A stretch of 64,000 nt of DNA, taken from the NCBI RefSeq assembly GCF_001648775.1, contig NZ_LVEJ01000003.1, positions 62,001 to 126,000 on the forward strand, written 5' to 3'. The position numbers and the translations under genes are program-made. The DNA comes from Pseudomonas fluorescens. GTDB lineage: Bacteria; Pseudomonadota; Gammaproteobacteria; Pseudomonadales; Pseudomonadaceae. The notes beneath the pieces are model-generated. The model made no database searches. It saw only the letters and a program-made list of their open reading frames with translations, and had not been told where the DNA came from. Of this stretch, positions 54,131 through 62,291 are shown piece by piece; positions within the stretch are counted from its first letter, which is position 1, and each line of letters begins with the position of its first letter.

Positions 54131-54913
54131 TTACCGATAGATCCCGTCTTTGCCATGACCCGCCATAGCGCGATTGCTGCGCACGCTGATCATCTGCTTG
54201 ATGTCGATCCAGTCGATGCCCTGGGCCTTCAGCTTGGGCAATTCGCGCGCAAGCACCGCCAGTGTCTGCGGATACGGATGCCCGATCATCACTGCCGAAC
54301 CCTGTTTGTGCGCCAGGCTGATCGCGGTCTGCAACTGCGTGTAGATTGCCGCTTCAGTACGCTCATCGTCGAGAAACACATCGCGCGAGACGCTGGCCAA
54401 ATCGATCTTCTGCGCCTGTTGCGCCGCCACGGTCTGCGCGCTGGTGCGGCTGTCGACAAAGAACTTGTGCCGGCGCTGCAACTCGCCCATCAACCACGCC
54501 ATTGCCACTGGTTGCGCCGTCATGCGGCTGCCCATGTGGTTATTGATGCCAGCGGTGTAGGGGACCATTTTGAACGCGGCGTTCAGGCGTTTTTCCAGTT
54601 CTTCGATAGGCAGATCGGGGTGCCAGGCGTAGGGCCCGGTGGCCGGATCCATTGGCATGTGCAGGATGACGATCTTGCCGGCGCGATGAGCCTCGCGGGC
54701 AAATTCGGTGGCGTGCGGGGTGTCGGGCATGATTGCCGTGGTCACCGGGCCGGGCAGGGCCAGCACGCGGCGATCCCGGGGCAGGTTCTGCCCCAGGTCG
54801 TCGATGATCAGTGTCAGATAGGCTTTGTGTGGCTTTGGGCTGACGGGCTCTGCGTGAGCAGCACCCGCCAGACAGCACAACAGAACGAAGACGAAACGCA
54901 GAGACATGCTCAA
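54131..54913 (-). CDS. Divergent polysaccharide deacetylase family protein (YibQ)
   Basis: A 260-residue periplasmic protein with a signal peptide (MSMSLRFVFVLLCCLAGAAHA). YLTLIIDDLGQNLPRDRRVLALPGPVTTAIMP is the YibQ family mark, with VILHMPMDP and NNHMGSRMTAQPVAMAWLM as metal/substrate loops. It overlaps ctpA by four bases (ATGA). YibQ proteins lie beside envC in many gammaproteobacteria and probably act on the envelope; the substrate is unproven. Confidence 0.88.
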   Translation of the reverse strand: MSMSLRFVFVLLCCLAGAAHAEPVSPKPHKAYLTLIIDDLGQNLPRDRRVLALPGPVTTAIMPDTPHATEFAREAHRAGKIVILHMPMDPATGPYAWHPDLPIEELEKRLNAAFKMVPYTAGINNHMGSRMTAQPVAMAWLMGELQRRHKFFVDSRTSAQTVAAQQAQKIDLASVSRDVFLDDERTEAAIYTQLQTAISLAHKQGSAVMIGHPYPQTLAVLARELPKLKAQGIDWIDIKQMISVRSNRAMAGHGKDGIYR

Positions 54914-56229
54914 CGGCCGGACGTGATGCTCAGCCCTTTGAGCAGGCTCAGGGCCTGGGCCAGTTGGTAGTCGTCATCCTGCGGCATGGCTTTAGGCTTG
55001 GCGCCGGAGCCGGTCGGTTTGTCCGCGCCGCCGTTGCCGTTGCCCAAGTGACCTTGCAGATCGGCTTCCTTGAAGTAATCGCCATCGGCCTCATTGGTGA
55101 TCTTGGCCTTGCGCACTTCGATGTCCGGAACAATGCCTTGCGCCTGAATCGAACGGCCATTGGGCGTGAAATACAGCGCCGTGGTGATTTTGAGGGCGCG
55201 GTCGTTGTTCAGCGGCAGCACGGTCTGTACCGAGCCCTTGCCGAAACTGGTGGTGCCCATGACCACGGCGCGTTTCTGATCCTGCAGAGCGCCGGCGACG
55301 ATTTCCGAAGCCGAGGCGCTGCCACCGTTGATCAGCACGACCATCGGCACCGCTTCGCTTTCGTCTTTGCCGGTGGCAGAGAAACGCAGTTCGGAATTGG
55401 CTATGCGGCCTTTGGTGTAGACGATCAGGCCTTTGGTGATGAAGTGGTCGACCACTTCCACCGCCGCCTGCAACACGCCGCCCGGGTTGTTGCGCAGGTC
55501 GAGAATGATGCCGTTGAGCTTCTTGCCGTTGTCCTTGCGCAGCTTGGCCAGGGCTTTGGAAACCTCTTCGCCGGTCTTGACCTGGAACTGGGTGATGCGG
55601 ATGTACGCATAGCCGGTTTCCAGCAGTTGCGCCTTGACGCTCTTCACCTGAATCACCGCGCGCGCCAGGGTCACGTCGAACGGCGTGCCGCCATCGCGCA
55701 CCAGGGTCAGGGTGATTTTCTGGCCGATCTTGCCGCGCATCTTGTCGACGGCTTCGGTCATGGTCTGGCCGCGAGTCGGCGCACCGTTGATCTTGACGAT
55801 GAAGTCGCCGGCCTGAATGCCGGCCTTCGACGCCGGGGTGTCGTCGATTGGCGAGACAACCTTGATGAAGCCGTCTTCAGCGCCGACTTCGATACCCAAG
55901 CCGCCAAACTCACCGCTGGTGCTTTCCTGCAATTCGGTGAAGTCTTCAGGGCCGAGATAGGCCGAGTGCGGATCGAGGTTGCTGAGCATGCCTTTGATCG
56001 CATTTTCGAGCAGGGTCTTGTCGTCCACCGGTTCGACGTAAGCGGCTTTGATCCGGTCCATGACCTCGGCAAAGGTGCGCAACTCTTCCAGCGGCAACGG
56101 TGCCTTGGAGGTCGCGGCAGTGCCTGCCGGAGCGACGGTCGGGGCCGGTTGCGCGGCGAACGCCAGAGGCGCGCCGATCACCAGAGCGATCGTCAGGGCC
56201 AGCGAGGTAAGGCGGGACAAATGCAGCAT
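54910..56229 (-). CDS. ctpA: C-terminal processing protease CtpA (S41A)
   Basis: A 439-residue periplasmic protease. The signal peptide covers about 1-25, and the PDZ domain at about 95-180 contains GGLGIEVGAEDGFIKVVSPIDDTPASKAGIQAGDFIVKING. The S41 catalytic domain has the Ser in GSASASEIVAGAL and Lys in TSFGKGSVQT, a Ser-Lys dyad. In P. aeruginosa CtpA degrades peptidoglycan hydrolases. It lies between envC and YibQ in one operon and could tune EnvC-dependent amidases. Confidence 0.94.
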   Translation of the reverse strand: MLHLSRLTSLALTIALVIGAPLAFAAQPAPTVAPAGTAATSKAPLPLEELRTFAEVMDRIKAAYVEPVDDKTLLENAIKGMLSNLDPHSAYLGPEDFTELQESTSGEFGGLGIEVGAEDGFIKVVSPIDDTPASKAGIQAGDFIVKINGAPTRGQTMTEAVDKMRGKIGQKITLTLVRDGGTPFDVTLARAVIQVKSVKAQLLETGYAYIRITQFQVKTGEEVSKALAKLRKDNGKKLNGIILDLRNNPGGVLQAAVEVVDHFITKGLIVYTKGRIANSELRFSATGKDESEAVPMVVLINGGSASASEIVAGALQDQKRAVVMGTTSFGKGSVQTVLPLNNDRALKITTALYFTPNGRSIQAQGIVPDIEVRKAKITNEADGDYFKEADLQGHLGNGNGGADKPTGSGAKPKAMPQDDDYQLAQALSLLKGLSITSGR

Positions 56230-56260
56230 GTCGAACGAACTCCTTAATTAGGCGGTGCGC

Positions 56261-57547
56261 TTATCCTTGCGCACGACACCATTGCGCCGGATCACTCGGG
56301 TGACCCTGCTGACGAATTGCGAAATACAGCGCTGGTGTGTCCTGGCCGCCACTGTTACCGACAGTGGAGATGGACTCACCGGCTTTTACCACGTCACCGG
56401 CCGACTTGAGCAGCGTCTGGTTGTGACCGTAAAGACTCAGAAAACCGTTGCCGTGATCGAGGATCACCAGCAACCCGGCGCCACGCAACCAATCGGCGAA
56501 CACCACGCGACCACCGTGCACGGCGTGCACCTGGCTGCCGGCGGAGGCGCTGATCATCACGCCGTCCCATTTGGTCCGGGCATCGTCGCCACGGCTTTCG
56601 CCAAAGCGTGCCAGCAATCGACCATCAACCGGCCAAGGAAGTTTTCCCCGGGTAGCAGCAAAAGGGCCACCGAAGGTCTCGCCGCTGCTGGATACCAGCG
56701 CGCCGGGAGTGGATCTGGCGGGTTTTCGTGGGGCGTCGCTGGTTTCAGCCTGCGCCTCACGCAATCGCTTTTTTTCCGCTTCCTGCTGGGCGATCAGCGC
56801 TTTCTGTCGCGCTTCTTCTGCCTCACGGGCCTGGCGGGCCAGGGTTTCTTCAATGGTTTTAAGGACTTTAGACAGGTCTGCCTGATCCTGCTCGCGAGCG
56901 GCGAGTTTCTGGTCGCGGGCCTTTACGTCGTCGTTGAGCTTGGCGAGCACCTGCTGGCGTTCCTTGCGAACTTTGTCGAGCTCGTCGCGCTGGGTGTCGA
57001 GGCTGCTTTTCTGTACCAGCAATTGCGCTTGCTGCGCGGCGATGTCTTTTTCGACATTGGCCAATTGGCGCAGGGTTTCGTTGAAACTCTTGAGCTGCTC
57101 CAGGCGGGCCTGGCTCAGGTAATCGTAATAGGTGAGGGTGCGGGCGAATTTCTCGGGATTCTGCTGGTTGAGTAGCAGTTTGAGATATTCCTGGCGACCG
57201 TTCTGGTAGGCCGCACGGGCCTGGATGGCGATCAGTCGTTGCTGTTCAGTGCGCGCGCTCTGGAGTTTTTTTTTCTCTGCATCGAGTCGCTGTAGCTCGG
57301 ATTCGCTTTTCTGCAGTTCTTTCTGCAGCGCGTCGACCTGCTTCTGCAGCTTGCCCATCTCGGTTTCGGTGCCCTTGAGCTCTTTCTGCACGCCGGATTT
57401 TTCTTCCTGAACTTTGTTCAGCAGCTTTTTCAGCTCGGCAATGTCCTGACGCGTGGCGTCCAACTGCTGTTGGGTTTGCGCGCGCTCGTCAGCGAAGGCC
57501 GGTTGGAGCAGGCAGGTCAGAGCAAGGGCGATCAGGACGCGAAGCAT
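56261..57547 (-). CDS. envC: Murein hydrolase activator EnvC
   Basis: A 428-residue periplasmic protein: signal peptide MLRVLIALALTCLLQPAFA, two long coiled-coil stretches at about 22-150 and 160-265 rich in Gln/Lys/Glu, and a C-terminal LytM/M23 domain (KLPWPVDGRLLARFG, DGVMISASAGSQVHAVHGGRVVFADWLRGAGLLVILDHGNGFLSLYGH). EnvC activates amidases during division. The ATG at 57547 fits the signal peptide; a longer frame runs into the REPIN. First gene of envC-ctpA-YibQ. Confidence 0.94.
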   Translation of the reverse strand: MLRVLIALALTCLLQPAFADERAQTQQQLDATRQDIAELKKLLNKVQEEKSGVQKELKGTETEMGKLQKQVDALQKELQKSESELQRLDAEKKKLQSARTEQQRLIAIQARAAYQNGRQEYLKLLLNQQNPEKFARTLTYYDYLSQARLEQLKSFNETLRQLANVEKDIAAQQAQLLVQKSSLDTQRDELDKVRKERQQVLAKLNDDVKARDQKLAAREQDQADLSKVLKTIEETLARQAREAEEARQKALIAQQEAEKKRLREAQAETSDAPRKPARSTPGALVSSSGETFGGPFAATRGKLPWPVDGRLLARFGESRGDDARTKWDGVMISASAGSQVHAVHGGRVVFADWLRGAGLLVILDHGNGFLSLYGHNQTLLKSAGDVVKAGESISTVGNSGGQDTPALYFAIRQQGHPSDPAQWCRAQG

Positions 57548-57660
57548 AGGGGCGGGCGGCACCAGGGTAATGGACGGCCTAGTATGCCCGCCCGAGGCTG
57601 CAAAAAAAACGCCCAATTGGGGCTGTGTGATAACTGGCCTGAAAAACACCACAAAACCAA

Positions 57661-57750
57661 TGTGGGAGCGAGCCTGCTCGCGAAAGCAGTGTGTCAGGCG
57701 ACATCGCTGTCGACTGATCCACCGTATTCGCGAGCAGGCTCGCTCCCACA
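57661..57750. repeat. REPIN, 90 bp
   Basis: Arms TGTGGGAGCGAGCCTGCTCG and CGAGCAGGCTCGCTCCCACA define exactly 90 bp. It lies between the envC start and the gpmI stop. Confidence 0.92.
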
Positions 57751-57764
57751 AGGTTAGGTGTGGT

Positions 57765-59294
57765 TTACACCAAGATAGAGGTGCCAGTCATTTCCGCCGG
57801 TTTTTCCAGGCCCAGCAGTTTCAGCATGGTCGGCGCCACGTCAGCCAGCACGCCGCCTTCACGGACTTTCAAATCACGCTTGCCGACATAAATGAACGGC
57901 ACCGGCTCAGTGGTGTGCGCGGTGTGCGCTTGGTGGGTTTCTTCATCGGCCATTTTTTCGACGTTGCCGTGGTCAGCGGTGATCAGCGCTTCGCCGCCAA
58001 CCTTTTCCAGCGCTTCAACGATGCGACCGACGCAAGTATCGAGGCATTCAACCGCTTTCACTGCCGCGTCAAACACGCCGCTGTGGCCGACCATGTCGCC
58101 GTTGGCGTAGTTGACCACGATCACGTCGAAACGCTGGTTTTCGATGGCCTCGACGATGCGGTCGGTGACCTCTGGTGCGCTCATTTCCGGCTGCAGGTCA
58201 TAAGTAGCGACTTTCGGCGACGGGATCAGGATGCGCTCTTCGCCCGGGAACGGTTCTTCACGGCCACCGGAGAAGAAGAAGGTCACGTGCGCGTACTTCT
58301 CGGTTTCGGCGATACGCAATTGAGTTTTGCCATTCTTCGCCAAGTAGTCGCCGAGGACGTTTTCCAGACTGCCCGCCGCGAACGCCGACGGTGCCGGAAT
58401 GCTTGCCGCGTATTGGGTCAGCATGACGAAACCGGCCAGTTTCGGCTGGCGTGCGCGTTGGAAATCCTTGAAATCGTCTTCGACGAACACGCGAGTCAGC
58501 TCGCGGGCACGGTCGGCGCGGAAGTTCATGAACACCACGGCGTCGCCGTCTTCGACTTTGACCGGCTCGCCAATGGTAGTGGCTTTGACGAATTCGTCGC
58601 TCTCGCCACGAGCATAAGCGGCGTCCAGACCCTCCTGCGCCGTGGCGGCATTGAATTCGCTGTTGCCGTCGACGATCAGGTTGTAGGCCTGGGCGACGCG
58701 GTCCCAGCGGTTGTCACGGTCCATGGCGAAGTAGCGGCCGATGATGCTGGCAATGCGGCCCTTGCCGAGTGCCTGGAAGGTCGCGTCGAGCAGTTCGATC
58801 GACGACGCTGCGCTTTTCGGCGGCGTGTCGCGGCCATCGAGGAAGGCGTGCAGGTAGATTTTTTCGGCGCCGCGCTTGAAGGCCAGTTCGGCCATGGCAA
58901 TCAGGTGATCCTGGTGGCTGTGTACGCCGCCATCGGAGAGCAGACCCATGAAATGCACGGCCTTGCCGGCGGCCACGGCTTTATCCACAGCGGCGCAAAT
59001 GGTCGGGTTTTCGAAGAATTCGCCGTCACGGATCGATTTGGTCACGCGGGTGAAGTCCTGATACACCACGCGGCCGGCGCCGAGGTTCATGTGGCCGACT
59101 TCGGAGTTACCCATCTGGCCGTCCGGCAGACCGACGTCCATGCCGCTGCCCGAGATCAAGCCGTTGGGCACGGTGGCCCACAGGCGATCAAGAACAGGCT
59201 TCTTCGCCGCAAAAACGGCGTTGGATTCGGGGCTGTCGCTGTGACCGAAGCCGTCGAGAATCATCAGGACCAAAGGTTTAGGCGTGGTAGTCAT
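57765..59294 (-). CDS. gpmI: 2,3-bisphosphoglycerate-independent phosphoglycerate mutase
   Basis: A 509-residue alkaline-phosphatase-superfamily enzyme of glycolysis. The N-terminal metal site is [11 protein letters not shown], the phospho-Ser lies in [20 protein letters not shown] (about residue 63), and [11 protein letters not shown] and [15 protein letters not shown] provide the other ligands. It needs Mn2+. ATG at 59294 or the ATG nine bases upstream is the start; the former has a better-spaced GAG. Monocistronic, divergent from the rhodanese gene. Confidence 0.96.
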   Translation of the reverse strand: MTTTPKPLVLMILDGFGHSDSPESNAVFAAKKPVLDRLWATVPNGLISGSGMDVGLPDGQMGNSEVGHMNLGAGRVVYQDFTRVTKSIRDGEFFENPTICAAVDKAVAAGKAVHFMGLLSDGGVHSHQDHLIAMAELAFKRGAEKIYLHAFLDGRDTPPKSAASSIELLDATFQALGKGRIASIIGRYFAMDRDNRWDRVAQAYNLIVDGNSEFNAATAQEGLDAAYARGESDEFVKATTIGEPVKVEDGDAVVFMNFRADRARELTRVFVEDDFKDFQRARQPKLAGFVMLTQYAASIPAPSAFAAGSLENVLGDYLAKNGKTQLRIAETEKYAHVTFFFSGGREEPFPGEERILIPSPKVATYDLQPEMSAPEVTDRIVEAIENQRFDVIVVNYANGDMVGHSGVFDAAVKAVECLDTCVGRIVEALEKVGGEALITADHGNVEKMADEETHQAHTAHTTEPVPFIYVGKRDLKVREGGVLADVAPTMLKLLGLEKPAEMTGTSILV

Positions 59295-59447
59295 GGAATC
59301 CACTCGTGGCTAATAAAGAAGAGGGCGATGGAAAAGGGAGTTGGAGTTTAAAGCTAAGTTCCGACCGCGTCACCGCCGGACGGGGTTTGGCCGACCATAG
59401 TGGCTGTGTATACTGGCCGACATTTTAACGCCCTGGAACCTCCTTCG

Positions 59448-59861
59448 ATGGTTGCTCACCTGATTGAATTTGCCACTAACCACTACATTCTTGTCGGTAT
59501 CTTCGTCGTACTGCTGGCTCTGCTGCTGGCGCACACGATGCAGGGCGGCGGTAAAAGCCTGAGCACCGGTGAGCTGACTGCACTGGTCAATAAAGATGCA
59601 GGCGTGGTGGTGGACATCCGTCCGGCCAAGGATTTCGCTGCCGGCCACATCGTTGGCGCGATCAACATTCCCCAGGACAAACTGGCTGCGCGCACCGCCG
59701 AGCTGGAAAAGCACAAGGCCAAGACCATTATTCTGGTCGACGCCCTGGGCCAGACCGCCGGCACCCACGCCCGCGAGCTGATGAAATCCGGCTTCACCGC
59801 CGCCAAGCTGTCCGGCGGGATTTCCAGCTGGAAAGGCGACAACCTGCCGTTGGTGAAGTGA
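59448..59861 (+). CDS. Rhodanese-like domain protein with N-terminal membrane anchor
   Basis: A 137-residue protein with one N-terminal helix (YILVGIFVVLLALLLAHTM, about 13-31) and a rhodanese fold (VVVDIRPAKDFAAGHIVGAINIP). The active-site loop reads LVDALGQTAG, so the catalytic Cys is missing and sulfurtransferase activity is unlikely. It corresponds to the YibN family beside grxC and secB. The first gene of rhodanese-grxC-secB. Confidence 0.9.
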   Translation: MVAHLIEFATNHYILVGIFVVLLALLLAHTMQGGGKSLSTGELTALVNKDAGVVVDIRPAKDFAAGHIVGAINIPQDKLAARTAELEKHKAKTIILVDALGQTAGTHARELMKSGFTAAKLSGGISSWKGDNLPLVK

Positions 59862-59862
59862 T

Positions 59863-60117
59863 ATGAGCGAAGTCATCGTCTACTCCAGTGATTACTGCCC
59901 TTACTGCTCGCGAGCCAAATACCTGCTTGAGAACAAAGGCGTGGCCTTCAAAGAGATCAAGGTCGATGGCAAGCCGCAGGTGCGCGCTGAAATGACCCAG
60001 AAAGCCGGACGCACGTCCGTGCCGCAGATCTGGATCGGCAGCAAGCACATCGGCGGTTGTGACGATTTGTATGCCCTGGAGCGTGCCGGCAAGCTCGACG
60101 CGCTGCTCAAGGCCTGA
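59863..60117 (+). CDS. grxC: Glutaredoxin 3
   Basis: An 84-residue dithiol glutaredoxin with the redox motif C-P-Y-C in YSSDYCPYCSRAKYLL (about residues 12-15), cis-Pro in RTSVPQIWIG and GSH-binding GGCDDL. It starts one base after the rhodanese stop and lies 57 bp before secB, an order conserved in gammaproteobacteria. Confidence 0.96.
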   Translation: MSEVIVYSSDYCPYCSRAKYLLENKGVAFKEIKVDGKPQVRAEMTQKAGRTSVPQIWIGSKHIGGCDDLYALERAGKLDALLKA

Positions 60118-60174
60118 ACGGCTGCACCCACGTACAGCACTCCCTAAAAGACCCAAGATCGATAAGGATCTGAG

Positions 60175-60660
60175 ATGACTGACCAACAGAACACTGCAGC
60201 CAGCGAAGAAGAAACCGCACCGCAATTCTCCTTGCAGCGCATCTACGTACGCGACCTGTCCTTTGAAGCCCCGAAAAGCCCGGCGATCTTCCGCCAGCAG
60301 TGGGATCCAGCTGTTGCGCTGGATCTGAACACTCGCCAGAAAGCGCTGGAAGGTGATTTCTTCGAAGTCGTGCTGACCCTGTCCGTTACCGTGAAAAACG
60401 GTGAAGAAGTGGCCTTCATTGCTGAAGTGCAACAGGCCGGTATCTTCCTGATCAAGAACCTCGACGCGGCTTCGATGAGCCACACGCTGGGTGCGTTCTG
60501 CCCGAACATACTGTTCCCGTACGCGCGCGAAACCCTCGACAGCCTGGTGACCCGTGGTTCGTTCCCGGCACTGATGCTGGCCCCGGTGAACTTCGACGCT
60601 CTGTACGCGCAAGAACTGCAGCGCATGCAGGAAAGCGGCGAGACGCCAACCGTTCAGTAA
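60175..60660 (+). CDS. secB: Protein-export chaperone SecB
   Basis: A 161-residue cytoplasmic chaperone that keeps preproteins unfolded for SecA/SecYEG. Signatures are [47 protein letters not shown] and [34 protein letters not shown]. An AAGGATCTGAG Shine-Dalgarno region precedes the ATG. Last gene of the rhodanese-grxC-secB group; a REPIN follows. Confidence 0.97.
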   Translation: MTDQQNTAASEEETAPQFSLQRIYVRDLSFEAPKSPAIFRQQWDPAVALDLNTRQKALEGDFFEVVLTLSVTVKNGEEVAFIAEVQQAGIFLIKNLDAASMSHTLGAFCPNILFPYARETLDSLVTRGSFPALMLAPVNFDALYAQELQRMQESGETPTVQ

Positions 60661-60679
60661 ATAGTTCGGCAACACCCCA

Positions 60680-60769
60680 TGTGGGAGCGAGCCTGCTCGC
60701 GAAGAGGGAGTGTCAGATGACTGATTGGTCGACTGATACACCGCTTTCGCGAGCAGGCTCGCTCCCACA
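60680..60769. repeat. REPIN, 90 bp
   Basis: Arms TGTGGGAGCGAGCCTGCTCG and CGAGCAGGCTCGCTCCCACA define exactly 90 bp. It lies between the convergent secB and trmL genes. Confidence 0.92.
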
Positions 60770-60783
60770 TTTGTTTTGTGCTG

Positions 60784-61239
60784 TTACTTGAAGTCGTTCT
60801 GGCGCCAGGCTTCGTACACGGCGACTGCGACGGTGTTGGACAGGTTCAGGCTGCGACAGCCTTCGCGCATCGGCAGGCGCAAGCGTTGATCGGCGGGCAG
60901 GGCGTCGAGTACTTCCGGCGGCAGGCCACGGCTTTCCGGGCCGAAGATGAACGCATCGCCAGGAACAAATGCTGCATCATGAAACGGCCGCGAGCCCTTG
61001 GTGGTGAACGCGAATAACCGTGGGTTGCCCAGGCTTTCCAGGCAGCTGGCGAGGTCCGCATGACGCTGTAGCGTGGCATATTCGTGGTAGTCGAGGCCGG
61101 CACGGCGCAGGCGTTTGTCGTCCATCTCGAAACCCAGCGGTTCGATCAAATGCAGGTGGCAGCCGCTGTTGGCGCACAGCCTGATAACGTTGCCGGTATT
61201 CGGCGGAATTTCTGGTTGAAAAAGGATGACGTGAAACAT
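60784..61239 (-). CDS. trmL: tRNA (cytidine(34)-2'-O)-methyltransferase TrmL
   Basis: A 151-residue SPOUT methyltransferase starting MFHVILFQPEIPPNTGNVIRLC, with the knotted C-terminal motif FGPESRGLP and LPMREGCRSLNLSNTVAVAVYEAWRQ. It modifies the wobble base of tRNA-Leu isoacceptors. The start at 61239 is the canonical one; its ATG overlaps the ATG of the plus-strand gene at 61238 within CATG, so the two transcripts must overlap. Confidence 0.94.
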   Translation of the reverse strand: MFHVILFQPEIPPNTGNVIRLCANSGCHLHLIEPLGFEMDDKRLRRAGLDYHEYATLQRHADLASCLESLGNPRLFAFTTKGSRPFHDAAFVPGDAFIFGPESRGLPPEVLDALPADQRLRLPMREGCRSLNLSNTVAVAVYEAWRQNDFK

Positions 61240-61678
61240 GCACGGCTCCGAAGGTAAAGATGAGCGGCATTCTACGCCGCCTGTGGACAACCGTTCGAAA
61301 CTATTCCCGCGCGTGATCGGTTCGCTGGCGATTGTCGGTGTGATGATCGGGTTGATGATCGGCCGCCTCACCACGCCGGATCCGACCGTGCTGCAACAGG
61401 TCGAGGTGACGGATCAAGGGTTGGTGGTGTGGTTCAACAACGAACCCAAGCTGCACGGCGAAATCATCGATGGCACCGTGGCGTTATTGTTTCAGGCTGA
61501 GGGCCCGGCGCAGAAAGGCCAGCTCAAGCTCAACGGCAGGGACGTGAACTGGCGGACGCGAGCGAGTGATGGCGGCTTGTTGCTGACGGTGCTGGCGGCG
61601 CGGCCGCTGCAGGGTGACTGGGCCGGCAGCGAGGTCGAGGACCGCTGGCGGCTGGAGATCCATCTCCGCGAGCAATAA
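61238..61678 (+). CDS. Small single-pass membrane protein of unknown function
   Basis: A 146-residue protein with one helix (VIGSLAIVGVMIGLMIGRL, about 26-44) after a charged cytoplasmic head, and a beta-rich C-terminal part (VEVTDQGLVVWFNNEPKLHGEIIDGTVALLFQAEG). It starts with ATG 61238 behind AAGGA, or less likely GTG 61283. No known domain. It precedes nrsZ on the opposite strand, and its stop codon overlaps the nrsZ terminator end. From memory this is the PA5126 position in PAO1. Confidence 0.75.
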   Translation: MHGSEGKDERHSTPPVDNRSKLFPRVIGSLAIVGVMIGLMIGRLTTPDPTVLQQVEVTDQGLVVWFNNEPKLHGEIIDGTVALLFQAEGPAQKGQLKLNGRDVNWRTRASDGGLLLTVLAARPLQGDWAGSEVEDRWRLEIHLREQ

Positions 61679-61898
61679 AAGCGGGAATCCCTGACCTGCC
61701 TGTATCAGGGTTCCCAAAACGGGGTGGACTGCGCGTGACGCGTCGGTCCGGTGTAAAGAGGGAACCCCCGGCCTGCCTGTACCAAGGATCCCAAAAGGGT
61801 GGGCGCATCGCGTTGCGGTGGGCGCCCGATGTAAAGAGGGGAATCCCCGGCCTGCCTGTACCAAGGTCCCCGAAACGGGTGGTGAATCGAATCACCTG
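61676..61898 (-). ncRNA. nrsZ: NrsZ, NtrC/sigma-54-regulated small RNA with three repeated hairpins
   Basis: Minus-strand transcript of about 223 nt starting 12 bases after a near-perfect sigma-54 promoter. It contains three copies of a stem-loop (plus-strand units beginning at 61683, 61760 and 61839), each with a GGGAA/TTCCC-type stem and a loop containing ACAGGCAGG. The last hairpin, GGGAACCCTGA with TCAGGGATTCCC, followed by GCTTTT, serves as terminator. In P. aeruginosa NrsZ is about 226 nt, lies downstream of ntrC, needs NtrB/C and RpoN and promotes rhlA translation. Position, length, promoter type and triple module all match. Confidence 0.85.
61677..61713 (-). terminator. Terminator of nrsZ
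   Basis: On the minus strand GGGAACCCTGA and TCAGGGATTCCC pair, then GCTTTTATT. It is the third repeat hairpin of nrsZ. Confidence 0.75.
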
Positions 61899-61908
61899 TG
61901 AGAGGTAT

Positions 61909-61925
61909 TGCAGGGCGCGTGCCAG
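61909..61925 (-). promoter_or_regulatory. Sigma-54 promoter of nrsZ
   Basis: Minus strand CTGGCACG-CGCC-CTGCA matches the RpoN consensus YTGGCACG-N4-TTGCW, with GG and GC at the required spacing and one mismatch. The predicted start is 61898. Confidence 0.8.
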
Positions 61926-61966
61926 GTTTTCATCTGTTGAAACAAAAAAGTTGCCCGGAAACACGG

Positions 61967-61987
61967 AAGCCCCGGAATTCGGGGCTT
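61967..61987. terminator. Palindromic terminator-like hairpin
   Basis: AAGCCCCG-GAATT-CGGGGCTT. The T-run is short in either direction, so it is only a possible terminator. Confidence 0.4.
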
Positions 61988-62090
61988 TCGCGCATTTGAA
62001 AAGTTTATTTTTCAGTGTTTTCACAAGCGGATGCGGGGATCCGACTGTGCTCAATCGCGGGTCATCGTGCATTGATGCGGTGCACAGTGG

Positions 62091-62250
62091 CCCTCACCCT
62101 AGCCCTCTCCCAGAGGGAGAGGGGACTGACCGAGTTGCCCGGTCAAATTACATCGACTTGAAATACCGAGCCGAACTCAGGCCTTTAACATCACACAAAT
62201 CGGCTCCCTTTCCCCCTCTCCCCCATGGGGGAGAGGGCTGGGGTGAGGGG
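62091..62250. repeat. MITE-like palindromic element (copy 2)
   Basis: About 160 bp with terminal repeats CCCTCACCCTAGCCCTCTCCC and GGGGAGAGGGCTGGGGTGAGGGG. The interior has GACCGAGTTG and ACATCGACTTGAAA, also found in copy 1 at 6107-6283. It lies between nrsZ and ntrC without coding capacity. Confidence 0.75.
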
Positions 62251-62291
62251 GACGGTTCCTGAGTACACAACAACTCTCAAGCGAACAAGGT

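Noticed and set aside
56261..57751. EnvC starting at 57751
   Set aside because: The extra 68 residues translate a REPIN; the signal peptide begins at the ATG at 57547.
61683..61890. Three spaced repeats as a CRISPR array
   Set aside because: Units of 77-79 bp with similar spacers, no cas genes, a sigma-54 promoter and a terminator fit NrsZ instead.
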